DNA from: Halovenus salina
GTDB lineage: Archaea; Halobacteriota; Halobacteria; Halobacteriales; Haloarculaceae
NCBI RefSeq assembly: GCF_026410925.1
Contig: NZ_CP112972.1
Location: 1,798,001 to 1,862,000 of the forward strand
DNA length: 64,000 nt
Direction of reading: 5' to 3'
In this document: piece by piece, positions 33,412-40,880 of the stretch
Position numbering within the stretch: the stretch's first letter is position 1
Layout: every line of letters begins with the position of its first letter
Notes under the pieces: model-generated
Told to the model about the DNA's origin: nothing
The model's database searches: none
What the model saw: only the letters and a program-made list of their open reading frames with translations
Program-made: the position numbers and the translations under genes

Positions 33412-34296
33412 TTAGTCGTCTGCCTCCCCTTCGGCGTCTCGGTTCGCCCAGCCGTCGTAGAGATAGGAGCGCTCGTAGCCAGCTTTCCGCGCGGCGTCGC
33501 CAATCATGACCAGCGCAGAGGCCCGGTAGCCCGCCGCCTCGACCCGGTCGCCGATGGTCGCAATCGTTCCCTCGATAACGTCCTCGTCGGGCCAGGAGGC
33601 GTGATAGACCGCCGTAACGGGAGTGTCGGGGTCGTGTCCAGCGTCGAGCAGTCGGTCCATCGTCTCGGCGACAGCGTGGGTACCGAGGTAGATACAGGTC
33701 GTCACGTCGCCCATCTCGACGAACTCGCTGATGTGGTCGTCCTCGGGGTCGAGAGTCTTCCCCTGCGGCCGAGTGAAGGCGACGTGGTTGGAAACGCCGT
33801 TGAGCGTGAGCTGTGTTCGTAGCGTCGCGCTGGCGGCAAAGGCCGACGTGACGCCCGGGACGATGTAGGTCGGAACGCCCTCGTGTTCGAGTGCGTCCAT
33901 CTGTTCGAGTGCCGCGCCGTAGATTGCGGGGTCGCCGCTGTGGAGGCGGACGACGCGGCGGCCGTCCTCGTATGCGTCCCGCATCAGCGGCACCAGTTCT
34001 TCGAGGTCCTTGCCAATGCTCGACACCTGCTCGGCCTCGGCGCAGTAGGCATCCAGCAGTTCGCTGTTGACCAGCGAGCCCGCGTGAACGACGAGGTCGG
34101 CGCTCTCGACGAGGTCCCGACCGGTCACCGTCAGCAGTCCGGGGTCGCCGGGACCCGCACCGATAAACGGAATTCCCTCCTGGACCTCACCGGCGGTGCG
34201 GTCGTGGATGCGAGTGTCTCGCTCGCGGGCCGTCTCGGTGTCGATAGCCGCCTGTGGGCTGACAGACGTTTCGTCGCCGTCCGGTGAATCGCTCAT
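33412..34296 (-). CDS. cbiF: Cobalt-precorrin-4 C11-methyltransferase
   Basis: CbiF/CobM adds the C11 methyl group. The 294-residue protein has PFIGAGPGDPGLLTVTG, VRLHSGDPAIYGAALEQ, YIVPGVTSAFAAS and the distinctive CbiF stretch FTRPQGKTLDPEDDH. An extra N-terminus of about 38 residues is acidic. Its ATG overlaps the cbiL stop by 4 bases. Confidence 0.94.
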   Translation of the reverse strand: MSDSPDGDETSVSPQAAIDTETARERDTRIHDRTAGEVQEGIPFIGAGPGDPGLLTVTGRDLVESADLVVHAGSLVNSELLDAYCAEAEQVSSIGKDLEELVPLMRDAYEDGRRVVRLHSGDPAIYGAALEQMDALEHEGVPTYIVPGVTSAFAASATLRTQLTLNGVSNHVAFTRPQGKTLDPEDDHISEFVEMGDVTTCIYLGTHAVAETMDRLLDAGHDPDTPVTAVYHASWPDEDVIEGTIATIGDRVEAAGYRASALVMIGDAARKAGYERSYLYDGWANRDAEGEADD

Positions 34297-35015
34297 CGAG
34301 ACGACACCTCCGTCGGGGTCTGTCCTGCTACGTCGGTTTCGAAGGCGGCGGTAGCCGGTTCAGCCCCAGCGTCGGGTTTCTCCGCGTACGCGAGCGTGTA
34401 GTAATCTCGCTCGGCCAACTCATCGGGGTCGTCGGTCACGACCGTCTCACCCTGTTCCATGTAGAGCCGCCGGCCGTACCACACCTCGTAGCCTGCATCG
34501 ACAAGCTGTTCGTGGGTCGCCGGCGCGTCGGTGACCTTGAACAGGACGAGCTGGTCAGGTTCGGTCGGCAGGTCACCGTTTGCCTCGTGGAGGGTGAGAC
34601 TCGACCCGGCCCGGATTTCGACGCCGAGTGTCGTCGTGAACGCCGAGACCGCACTCACACCAGGGACCGTTTCGAGTTCCACATCCGGGTGGAAGGCAGC
34701 GAGCGTCCGCCGGAGGTGCCCGAACGTCGAGTAGACGTTCGGGTCCCCGAGCGTGACGAAGGCGACAGTTCCCTCGCGGGCCTGTGGCGCAATCTCGGCG
34801 GCGGCCTCTTTCCAGGCTCGCCGGAGTTCCTCCTCGTCGCGGGTCATCGGGAAGTCCACATCGCCGATTCGGCTCTCTGGGACGTACTCGGTCGCGACCG
34901 TCCGGGAGAGTCGCCCCGGCGAGTAGACGACATCCGCAGCCTCCAGTACCTCGCGGCCGCGGACGGTTACGAGACCGGCGTCGCCAGGGCCAAGCCCGAC
35001 ACCGTAGAGCGTCAC
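34293..35015 (-). CDS. cbiL: Cobalt-precorrin-2 C20-methyltransferase
   Basis: CbiL/CobI adds the C20 methyl group to cobalt-precorrin-2. The 240-residue protein begins MTLYGVGLGPGDAGLVTVRG and has the motifs VAFVTLGDPNVYSTFGHL and ETVPGVSAVSAF, which are typical of the C20 enzyme. It overlaps cbiT by 4 bases, so it is the second gene of the operon. Confidence 0.93.
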   Translation of the reverse strand: MTLYGVGLGPGDAGLVTVRGREVLEAADVVYSPGRLSRTVATEYVPESRIGDVDFPMTRDEEELRRAWKEAAAEIAPQAREGTVAFVTLGDPNVYSTFGHLRRTLAAFHPDVELETVPGVSAVSAFTTTLGVEIRAGSSLTLHEANGDLPTEPDQLVLFKVTDAPATHEQLVDAGYEVWYGRRLYMEQGETVVTDDPDELAERDYYTLAYAEKPDAGAEPATAAFETDVAGQTPTEVSSR

Positions 35016-35578
35016 CGGTCTCCCCCTCCGTCAGCGTCGTCGGCACCGCCGACCAGCATGTACACCGGGTTGTCGGAGTTGAAGCTGGTCGCGCCGGCGA
35101 GTTCGTAGCCGTGACTGACTTGGAACTGGACGACCTCGTCGAGCAGGCCTCGCTCGCGAAACGCTGTCGTCGCCTGCCCGGCGACCTCCAGGCGCGAGAC
35201 GTTCATCACGACGCGGTCGACACCGGTCTCGGCGGCGAAATCGAGCACCTCCTCGTAGTTGCGACTGCCGCCGAGAAAGAGCGCATCGGCGTCGCCCGGC
35301 AGTCCGTCGGGTGCCTCCGTCGCCCGGAGGTCGATTTCCGCGCTGGTCTCGTTGACCGCGAGATTCGCCTCGGTCACGTCGAGTCGGTCCGCCTTCCGTT
35401 CGATTGCAGTGACTCGACCGGCGCGCCGTGCTGCCTCGATGGTGACAGCACCCGTACAGGAGCCGACCTCGACGAAGTGGTCGGTTTCTCCGAGGTCGAG
35501 TTTTCCAAGCAGGACCGCCCTGACCTCCGGCTTGGTCGGCCCCGCCTTGGCGTCGTTCGGGAGCGAAATAGACATCAT
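35012..35578 (-). CDS. cbiT: Cobalt-precorrin-6B C15-methyltransferase (decarboxylating)
   Basis: CbiT methylates C15 and decarboxylates the C12 acetate. The 188-residue protein has GPTKPEVRAVLL, the SAM-binding FVEVGSCTGAVTIEAA, and a Rossmann-type methyltransferase body. There is no CbiE fusion partner, unlike CobL. Two adjacent ATG codons (35578 and 35575) are possible starts. It heads the minus-strand operon; the divergent regulator begins 147 bases away. Confidence 0.92.
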   Translation of the reverse strand: MMSISLPNDAKAGPTKPEVRAVLLGKLDLGETDHFVEVGSCTGAVTIEAARRAGRVTAIERKADRLDVTEANLAVNETSAEIDLRATEAPDGLPGDADALFLGGSRNYEEVLDFAAETGVDRVVMNVSRLEVAGQATTAFRERGLLDEVVQFQVSHGYELAGATSFNSDNPVYMLVGGADDADGGGDR

Positions 35579-35581
35579 CGT

Positions 35582-35620
35582 ATACAACTGACGTAGAACG
35601 TAAAACAATTTTGGTTGTAT
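35582..35620. promoter_or_regulatory. Dyad at the cbiT promoter
   Basis: ATACAAC (35582-35588) and GTTGTAT (35614-35620) are inverse copies with 25 bases between. They lie 4-42 bases upstream of the cbiT start and bracket the place where its TATA box must be. A regulator dimer site is plausible. Confidence 0.4.
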
Positions 35621-35725
35621 TAAGAAAACTGCATTTGTTGATTCGGGCAGAACAGGCGTAAAAAATGACAGTACCGCTTGGATTAAAGCAAAAGTACTTG
35701 CATTCAGGGCTGTGAGAATCAGGAA

Positions 35726-36544
35726 ATGGCGTCAGATGGAGACGAGACGGACGAGGCCAACGTCCTCCAGAGCAAGCGGAACGCGACCACGTATCAGATT
35801 CTCGTCGAAATCGCGAAGCGACAGCCGGCGGTCAGCCAGCAGGAGATAGCCGACGAAATCGGCATCACGGCACAGGCAGTCAGTGATTATCTACAGGAAC
35901 TGGTGTCACGCGGCTACGTCGATAAGCAGGGACGAGGACGCTACGAGGCAACCAAACAGGGTATCGACTGGCTCATCTCCCAGACTGATACGTTGCGGGA
36001 GTTTGTCGAGCACGTCTCCGAGGACGTCCTCGACAACGTGGGCGTCGAGACGGCGATTGCGACGACAGGTATCGAGGAGGGAGAGACGATCTCGCTGACG
36101 ATGCGCGACGGGATCCTTCACGCGATAGCCGGCGAGACAAACAGCGCAACCGCAGTTGCGGTCACGGACGCTACTGCCGGACAGGACGTCGGCGTCACGA
36201 ACTTCGAGGGCGTCATCGACTACGACCTCGGAACGGTGACCGTTGTCTCGGTCCCACCCGTTCACGATGGCGGGAGCGCAGCGGTCGACGCAGGTCTGGT
36301 TGCCGATCTCGCCGACGATCACGACCTTACGGCGGTCGACACACCGGAGGGACTGGCCGCCCTGCGTGCTGCCGACCTGACCCCCGACATCCAGTTCGGG
36401 ACCGCCAGCGCTGTCCAGGAAGCGGCGACCAAGGGACTCGATGTGCTCTTGCTCGTTGCCAGCACCAAACTCTCGACACACACGGATACGTTCCGCGAGC
36501 ACAACATCAGCTACGAGGTCATCGACGCTGTCAGCGAAGTGTGA
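35726..36544 (+). CDS. Winged-helix transcriptional regulator divergent from the cobalamin operon
   Basis: The 272-residue protein has an N-terminal MarR-like winged helix (SQQEIADEIGITAQAVSDYL, about residues 33-52, with the wing GYVDKQGRGRYEAT) and a roughly 180-residue C-terminal domain that should sense a ligand. The C-terminal region resembles domains found in other haloarchaeal regulators (DUF7839-like, low certainty). Its position, divergent from cbiT with 147 bases between, suggests control of the cobalamin genes by cobalt, a corrinoid or oxygen. That is an inference. Confidence 0.7.
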   Translation: MASDGDETDEANVLQSKRNATTYQILVEIAKRQPAVSQQEIADEIGITAQAVSDYLQELVSRGYVDKQGRGRYEATKQGIDWLISQTDTLREFVEHVSEDVLDNVGVETAIATTGIEEGETISLTMRDGILHAIAGETNSATAVAVTDATAGQDVGVTNFEGVIDYDLGTVTVVSVPPVHDGGSAAVDAGLVADLADDHDLTAVDTPEGLAALRAADLTPDIQFGTASAVQEAATKGLDVLLLVASTKLSTHTDTFREHNISYEVIDAVSEV

Positions 36545-36695
36545 GGGTCTGTTCGTGTCCGTCGTGTGTTTGGTCTCTGACTGCTTTCGGTCGCCCACTT
36601 GACCGAGAGCCATAACAGCGCGTGCCGATGGGCCACAGGACACACAGCGGCTGCGGTTAGAAACCCGTTTAGGCTCCCGACCGCTCACCCCGATA

Positions 36696-37883
36696 ATGAG
36701 CTATCGCATCGGTCTCGTCGGCAAACCCTCGGTGGGTAAGTCGACGCTGTTCAACGCTGCGACGATGAACGATGTACCGGAGGGTGCGTTTCCGTTCACC
36801 ACAATCGACCCAAGCATCGGCGAAGCCTACGTCCGGACGGAGTGTGCCGCCCCGGAGTTCGACAACACCTGTGAGCCGTCGGTCGGCGACTGCAAGGAGG
36901 GAACCCGCTTTGTCCCGATCAAGCTGGTCGATATCGCCGGTCTCGTTCCCGGTGCCCACGAAGGAAAAGGACTTGGTAACCAGTTTCTCACCGACCTGAA
37001 CGAGACCGACGCCCTGATTCACGTCGTTGATTTCTCGGGGACCACCGACAGCGAGGGCGAGACCACCGAGGGCCATGATCCCCGCGAGGATATCGACTTC
37101 CTCGAAGACGAACTCGACGCGTGGTATCTCGACATCTTGGAGAAAGGCATCGAGCGCTACGAGAGCAAACAGCTCTCTGATCCCGACCCGGAGGATATCC
37201 TGGCCGAACAGCTCTCGGCGTTTGGCATCTCGGCGGCCGAAATCAAACAGGTCATCCTCGCCGAGGGGTACGAGGTTACGCCAACGGAGTGGGAGACAGA
37301 CGCCAGAGAGACACTCGCCCGTGCCATCCGCAAGCGGACGAAGCCGATGGTCATCGCGGCAAACAAGATGGACACGCCCGAGGCCCAAGAGAACTGGGCG
37401 GAGATTACGACCGACCCCGACTACGAGCATCTCTCATTCGTCCCGGCCTCGGCACACGCAGAGAAGGCGCTGAAAAACGCGGACGAACAGGGCGCAATCG
37501 AGTACGTTCCAGGTGACGACGACTTCGAGATTACCGCCGAGTTGCCCGACGAGAAGGCAGCCGGCCTCGAACAGATTCGGACGTTCATCGGAGAGTTCGG
37601 CGGGGCCGGCGTCCAGCGCGCGCTCGAAGAGGCCGTCTTCGACGTGCTGGGACTGAAGGCTGTCTTCCCCGGCTCGGCCTCGGGCAACTGGTCGGAGGGG
37701 CCGTTCCGTGACTGCTTTTTGCTTCCCGGGGACGCGACCGCCGAAGAGTTCGCCTACCACCTGCACTCGGATATCGGCGACGGCTTCCTGCACGGCATCG
37801 ACTGTCGAACAGACCGACAGGTCGGAGCCGATACGGTGCTTGACCACCGCGATGTCGTCGAAGTCATCTCGACGAATCAGTGA
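36696..37883 (+). CDS. ychF: Redox-regulated ATPase/GTPase YchF (OLA1 family)
   Basis: The 395-residue P-loop protein begins YRIGLVGKPSVGKSTLFNA, has the G3 motif VDIAGLVPGAH, and ANKMD for base recognition. A helical insert and the C-terminal TGS-like domain (FPGSASGNWSEGPFRDCFLL onward) complete the family layout. YchF binds ribosomes and hydrolyses ATP or GTP; its exact role in archaea is unclear. It stands alone. Confidence 0.92.
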   Translation: MSYRIGLVGKPSVGKSTLFNAATMNDVPEGAFPFTTIDPSIGEAYVRTECAAPEFDNTCEPSVGDCKEGTRFVPIKLVDIAGLVPGAHEGKGLGNQFLTDLNETDALIHVVDFSGTTDSEGETTEGHDPREDIDFLEDELDAWYLDILEKGIERYESKQLSDPDPEDILAEQLSAFGISAAEIKQVILAEGYEVTPTEWETDARETLARAIRKRTKPMVIAANKMDTPEAQENWAEITTDPDYEHLSFVPASAHAEKALKNADEQGAIEYVPGDDDFEITAELPDEKAAGLEQIRTFIGEFGGAGVQRALEEAVFDVLGLKAVFPGSASGNWSEGPFRDCFLLPGDATAEEFAYHLHSDIGDGFLHGIDCRTDRQVGADTVLDHRDVVEVISTNQ

Positions 37884-37885
37884 CG

Positions 37886-38308
37886 CTACTCGCCCAACAA
37901 TGACTCCACCAGCTCTCCTATCGGCTGTTCTGTCTCGGTCGGCACCCCCTCGAACAGCGAAACCTCGTCGAGCGCGAACGAGACCAGCTGTGGCAACACG
38001 AGCGACAGGACAGCCAGAAAGGCGAGCGTGAACACAATCTGTGCGACAATCGACGGGAGATACCGGAGAACAAGGAGTGCGAGCGCGCCGAGAACAACCG
38101 CGAGAAGCGCGGTACCGACGGTGAGGCCGAGTAGCGAGGCAATCTCACCGGTCGTCAGGTCGTCTGTCCCAGAGACCAGTAAGACGGTGACGCTGCCGGC
38201 AAACAGCCCCCAGAGCCCCAAACCGACGGCCCGGAGCCGTCGTCTGCGCACCTGGGTGCGCCTGTCTGCAGGAACCTGTTCTGGGTCGATATCCCACGGC
38301 CCCGTCAT
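37886..38308 (-). CDS. Small membrane protein of unknown function
   Basis: The 140-residue protein has a basic N-terminus (RRTQVRRRRLRAVG) and three or four hydrophobic helices (about residues 26-48, 55-82, 85-112), then an acidic tail. No family is recognised. It converges on ychF. If the island described upstream is an insertion, this was once the gene downstream of lpdA. Confidence 0.55.
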   Translation of the reverse strand: MTGPWDIDPEQVPADRRTQVRRRRLRAVGLGLWGLFAGSVTVLLVSGTDDLTTGEIASLLGLTVGTALLAVVLGALALLVLRYLPSIVAQIVFTLAFLAVLSLVLPQLVSFALDEVSLFEGVPTETEQPIGELVESLLGE

Positions 38309-38391
38309 TCAGTAACAAATTCGTTCTGAATGATAATATATCCAACGGCCAAAAAGAGAGCGCAGGGCAGCCACCGGAAACCAATGGGCAG

Positions 38392-38460
38392 TCAGTAGTG
38401 GATACTCTCGCCTTTCGCGCCCTTGACGGCCTCGTGGACGGCCTCGGAGAAGATGGGTGG
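38392..38460 (-). pseudogene. 3'-end fragment of dihydrolipoamide dehydrogenase (repeat copy A)
   Basis: Read on the minus strand this encodes PIFSEAVHEAVKGAKGESIHY and a stop, the last 21 residues of dihydrolipoamide dehydrogenase. The DNA at 38392-38450 matches 40881-40939, the true lpdA end, in 57 of 59 bases, and the first 35 are identical. The rest of the gene is absent. Within the gap 38309-38633 nothing else gene-like is seen apart from the promoter of the antitoxin gene. Confidence 0.8.
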
Positions 38461-38600
38461 ATATTCGAGTGCCTATTCCTCTGGCCAGGCAAGTAGTGTG
38501 GGTTCATGCTACAATTTATGCTCGGTGGCGCCACGACTTCCTATCGATCAGAGTGAGAAACACAAGAGACAGTGTGACCGATAATCTCAGTCGAGGACGA

Positions 38601-38622
38601 ACACTTATTGCCCAAAGAGTGT
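38601..38622. promoter_or_regulatory. Inverted repeat over the antitoxin promoter
   Basis: ACACT (38601-38605) and AGTGT (38618-38622) flank the TATA-like region 12-33 bases before the antitoxin ATG at 38634. RHH antitoxins usually repress their own promoter at such sites. Confidence 0.35.
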
Positions 38623-38633
38623 AATACATTTGT

Positions 38634-38909
38634 ATGTCTGATGCAGATACAAACGACAGTGGTGGACCAGAAAAAACCAATATTAATATCCGGGTGACAG
38701 AGACCTTGCTGGACGATATCGACGCGACGTGGGCGGACGAAGGATTCAACAACCGAAGCGAGTTCATCCGCGAGGCACTCCGGGATGCCGTCCGGCATCC
38801 AGAACTGACACGCGAAAGCTGGAAGGAGATTGCGGCCGTCGAGCACGCCCGTCGAACGGGAGAGAGCGAAACGTTCTCCCGCGACGAGTTGCTGAGCGAC
38901 GATGAATAA
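38634..38909 (+). CDS. Ribbon-helix-helix antitoxin
   Basis: The 91-residue protein has a ribbon-helix-helix DNA-binding unit (NINIRVTETLLDDIDATWADEG then NRSEFIREALRDAV) and an acidic C-terminal tail that should wrap the toxin. It overlaps the toxin gene by 8 bases, the usual antitoxin-first order. It probably neutralises the toxin and represses the operon. Confidence 0.8.
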   Translation: MSDADTNDSGGPEKTNINIRVTETLLDDIDATWADEGFNNRSEFIREALRDAVRHPELTRESWKEIAAVEHARRTGESETFSRDELLSDDE

Positions 38910-39186
38910 CGAGGAGTGGACATGGCAGTTCCGGACGCCTGCCAAACGAACGTACGATGACCTTGACGAGCACGCTCAACGCCGGATTACCGATAAGTTA
39001 GACGAAATCATCAACGACCGATGGCGAGCGCCAGACGACTATCTCGAACCGCTGACTGGCGCACCTCACTCGAAACTCCACATCGGCCAATTTCGTCTCG
39101 GTGCGGAGTGCAATCACGACGCGAAAATCTTGGATATCTATACAATTGAACAGCGTGGCGGAGCCTACAAACCGGGTGACGATTGA
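38902..39186 (+). CDS. RelE/ParE-type toxin
   Basis: The 94-residue protein is a small RelE/ParE-fold domain: TPAKRTYDDLDEHAQRRI for the helical hairpin and KLHIGQFRLGAECN onward for the beta-sheet core. Such toxins either cut ribosome-bound mRNA or block gyrase; the target cannot be told from sequence. It forms a toxin-antitoxin pair with the upstream gene. The 185 bases downstream to 39372 show no gene. Confidence 0.8.
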   Translation: MNNEEWTWQFRTPAKRTYDDLDEHAQRRITDKLDEIINDRWRAPDDYLEPLTGAPHSKLHIGQFRLGAECNHDAKILDIYTIEQRGGAYKPGDD

Positions 39187-39371
39187 AGACAACTATTTCC
39201 CATACTCAGGCCCTCCACACAATGTTATCCGTCTTTTGTACCGCCTGTGATGGGTTCTTATAGTTCGAAGAGGCCGTTTCTATCTACTTCCTGACCTGAA
39301 ACGGGCGTATACATCAGAGGATGATTCTATGACTGTTCTCACTCCGATGACCGACAAGAGTGAGTGCCTAC

Positions 39372-40775
39372 TCAATTGAGCGTCGACAGCGTATCAAGGA
39401 CTTCAGGCCAATGTTCGTGACTTGCGACTGCGTGACCTGTCAGAGTTCCACTCCCGAGTGCACCGGTAAGCGGGATGTACGGTGGGCGGATGAAGTGTCC
39501 TGCCTCCTCGTAGACGAGGTGGTCGACGGTTGCGTTATTATCTTCTTCGAGCCGGTCTGCTGCAATTTGCTGTAACTCGACTGACGACCAGAGTGAGTCC
39601 TCTGTTCCAGAAACCAGCAAGACGCGACTGTCGATTTCTTCGACAGGTATCGTGGCACGCTCTTTTGTCTCCGAGTCGGCTGCCTGGTACGCCGCCATGT
39701 AGACTCCCCCCGTCCCGCTAACTGAGATATACGGAACTGCCTCCCCGCCGTGTGACCAGCTAGAGCTGCCGTTGAATGACTGTCCCCTCAGCCCTTCAAA
39801 AACAACTCCGCTCCCGGCGATGGAGACAACCGGTCCGAACAGGTCGTACGTACTGGCTGCTAGTAAGGCCAACTCGCCTCCTTTTGATGCTCCATACAGG
39901 CCGACTTGACTTCCGTCAACCGTCCTGTAGTCCCGAATCCACTCCCCGGCTGTCTCAACGTATTCGAGTGGGACCTCAGCTAGTGTCTCCGGCAATCCCT
40001 CTGCACCGAAGTATTCGAGTGCAAACGCGGTGTATCCGTGTCTGGCAAACATGGCTGCACGCTCTGTCATTGCTCTTCCGCCTGACCCATGTAAGAGCAG
40101 GACAGCAGGCCCTGTCTCCTGGTCGACCGGTTCGTACACATAGCCGCTGAGATTCGGATGGTCCGGTTCGATTGCAGATGATGTTTCGGCAATCGTCCTG
40201 GATACGCGTGTCCTCCCCAGCGTTTCGTCTTGGGTTTCGATACGGTAGGTCGGCGTACTTTCCTCGGGAAAGGAGTACGAGTCTCGCGACGCGGGGACAG
40301 CAAACTGAATAAGGGCCAGAGGTAGTGGAACATCCAAATCCTGCGGTACTGTCCCGTATCTGTAGTCACCGACCAGGGCGGCGTCGCTCAGGCTAATCTC
40401 CCCATCGTCGGTTCGAATCGTGGCTCTGCTTTCGAAACGCGTTCCTTGGCTGTCCTCAGTTTCGAACACAATATCGACAGTCGTCTGCGGTGGCAACCCC
40501 TCGACGGCGATGTCGAACTGTTCGTCTCTCCGGACGCTCTCAGGATGGGAGAAAACCAACTCAGGCGACTCAGAAGCCGTTTCTTGGTTGTTGCTCTCAC
40601 TGTTAGTCTCCGTACCATTGCCCTCGTCGTCTGGCTTCTCGGTGCTCTCCGTGGCAGTAGCCAGACCCTCATCGTCGCTTTGCTCTTGTGTCCCACAGCC
40701 TGACATCAAAGCCGTCAAGCCGCTTCCAATCCCTGCAAGGACCTCCCGTCTACCTGCATGTCGCCCATCTGCCAT
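39372..40775 (-). CDS. Exported lipoprotein of the acyl-CoA thioesterase/BAAT family
   Basis: The 467-residue protein begins with a Tat-like signal (GRREVLAGIG) and a lipobox (Cys27), then a Ser/Thr/Glu-rich linker to about residue 70. Two family domains follow: the immunoglobulin-like N-terminal part (about 75-190) and the alpha/beta-hydrolase part with nucleophile elbow GASKGG and the late His in EEAGHFIRPP. The substrate is unknown; export argues against a soluble CoA thioester. It lies in the lower-GC island and may have come with it. Confidence 0.8.
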   Translation of the reverse strand: MADGRHAGRREVLAGIGSGLTALMSGCGTQEQSDDEGLATATESTEKPDDEGNGTETNSESNNQETASESPELVFSHPESVRRDEQFDIAVEGLPPQTTVDIVFETEDSQGTRFESRATIRTDDGEISLSDAALVGDYRYGTVPQDLDVPLPLALIQFAVPASRDSYSFPEESTPTYRIETQDETLGRTRVSRTIAETSSAIEPDHPNLSGYVYEPVDQETGPAVLLLHGSGGRAMTERAAMFARHGYTAFALEYFGAEGLPETLAEVPLEYVETAGEWIRDYRTVDGSQVGLYGASKGGELALLAASTYDLFGPVVSIAGSGVVFEGLRGQSFNGSSSWSHGGEAVPYISVSGTGGVYMAAYQAADSETKERATIPVEEIDSRVLLVSGTEDSLWSSVELQQIAADRLEEDNNATVDHLVYEEAGHFIRPPYIPLTGALGSGTLTGHAVASHEHWPEVLDTLSTLN

Positions 40776-40880
40776 TGGTTGTTGTCTGGTATCGTATTCT
40801 GTACACTTGAATTGTAATAAAATAGCAAGACCGTTACCTCGAAAATCGTCCCACCATATCGCGGTGGAACCGACGCGCTC

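Noticed and set aside
38309..38633. Possible tRNA attachment site for the island
   Set aside because: I found no cloverleaf or T-loop pattern here; the repeated sequence is instead the end of lpdA.
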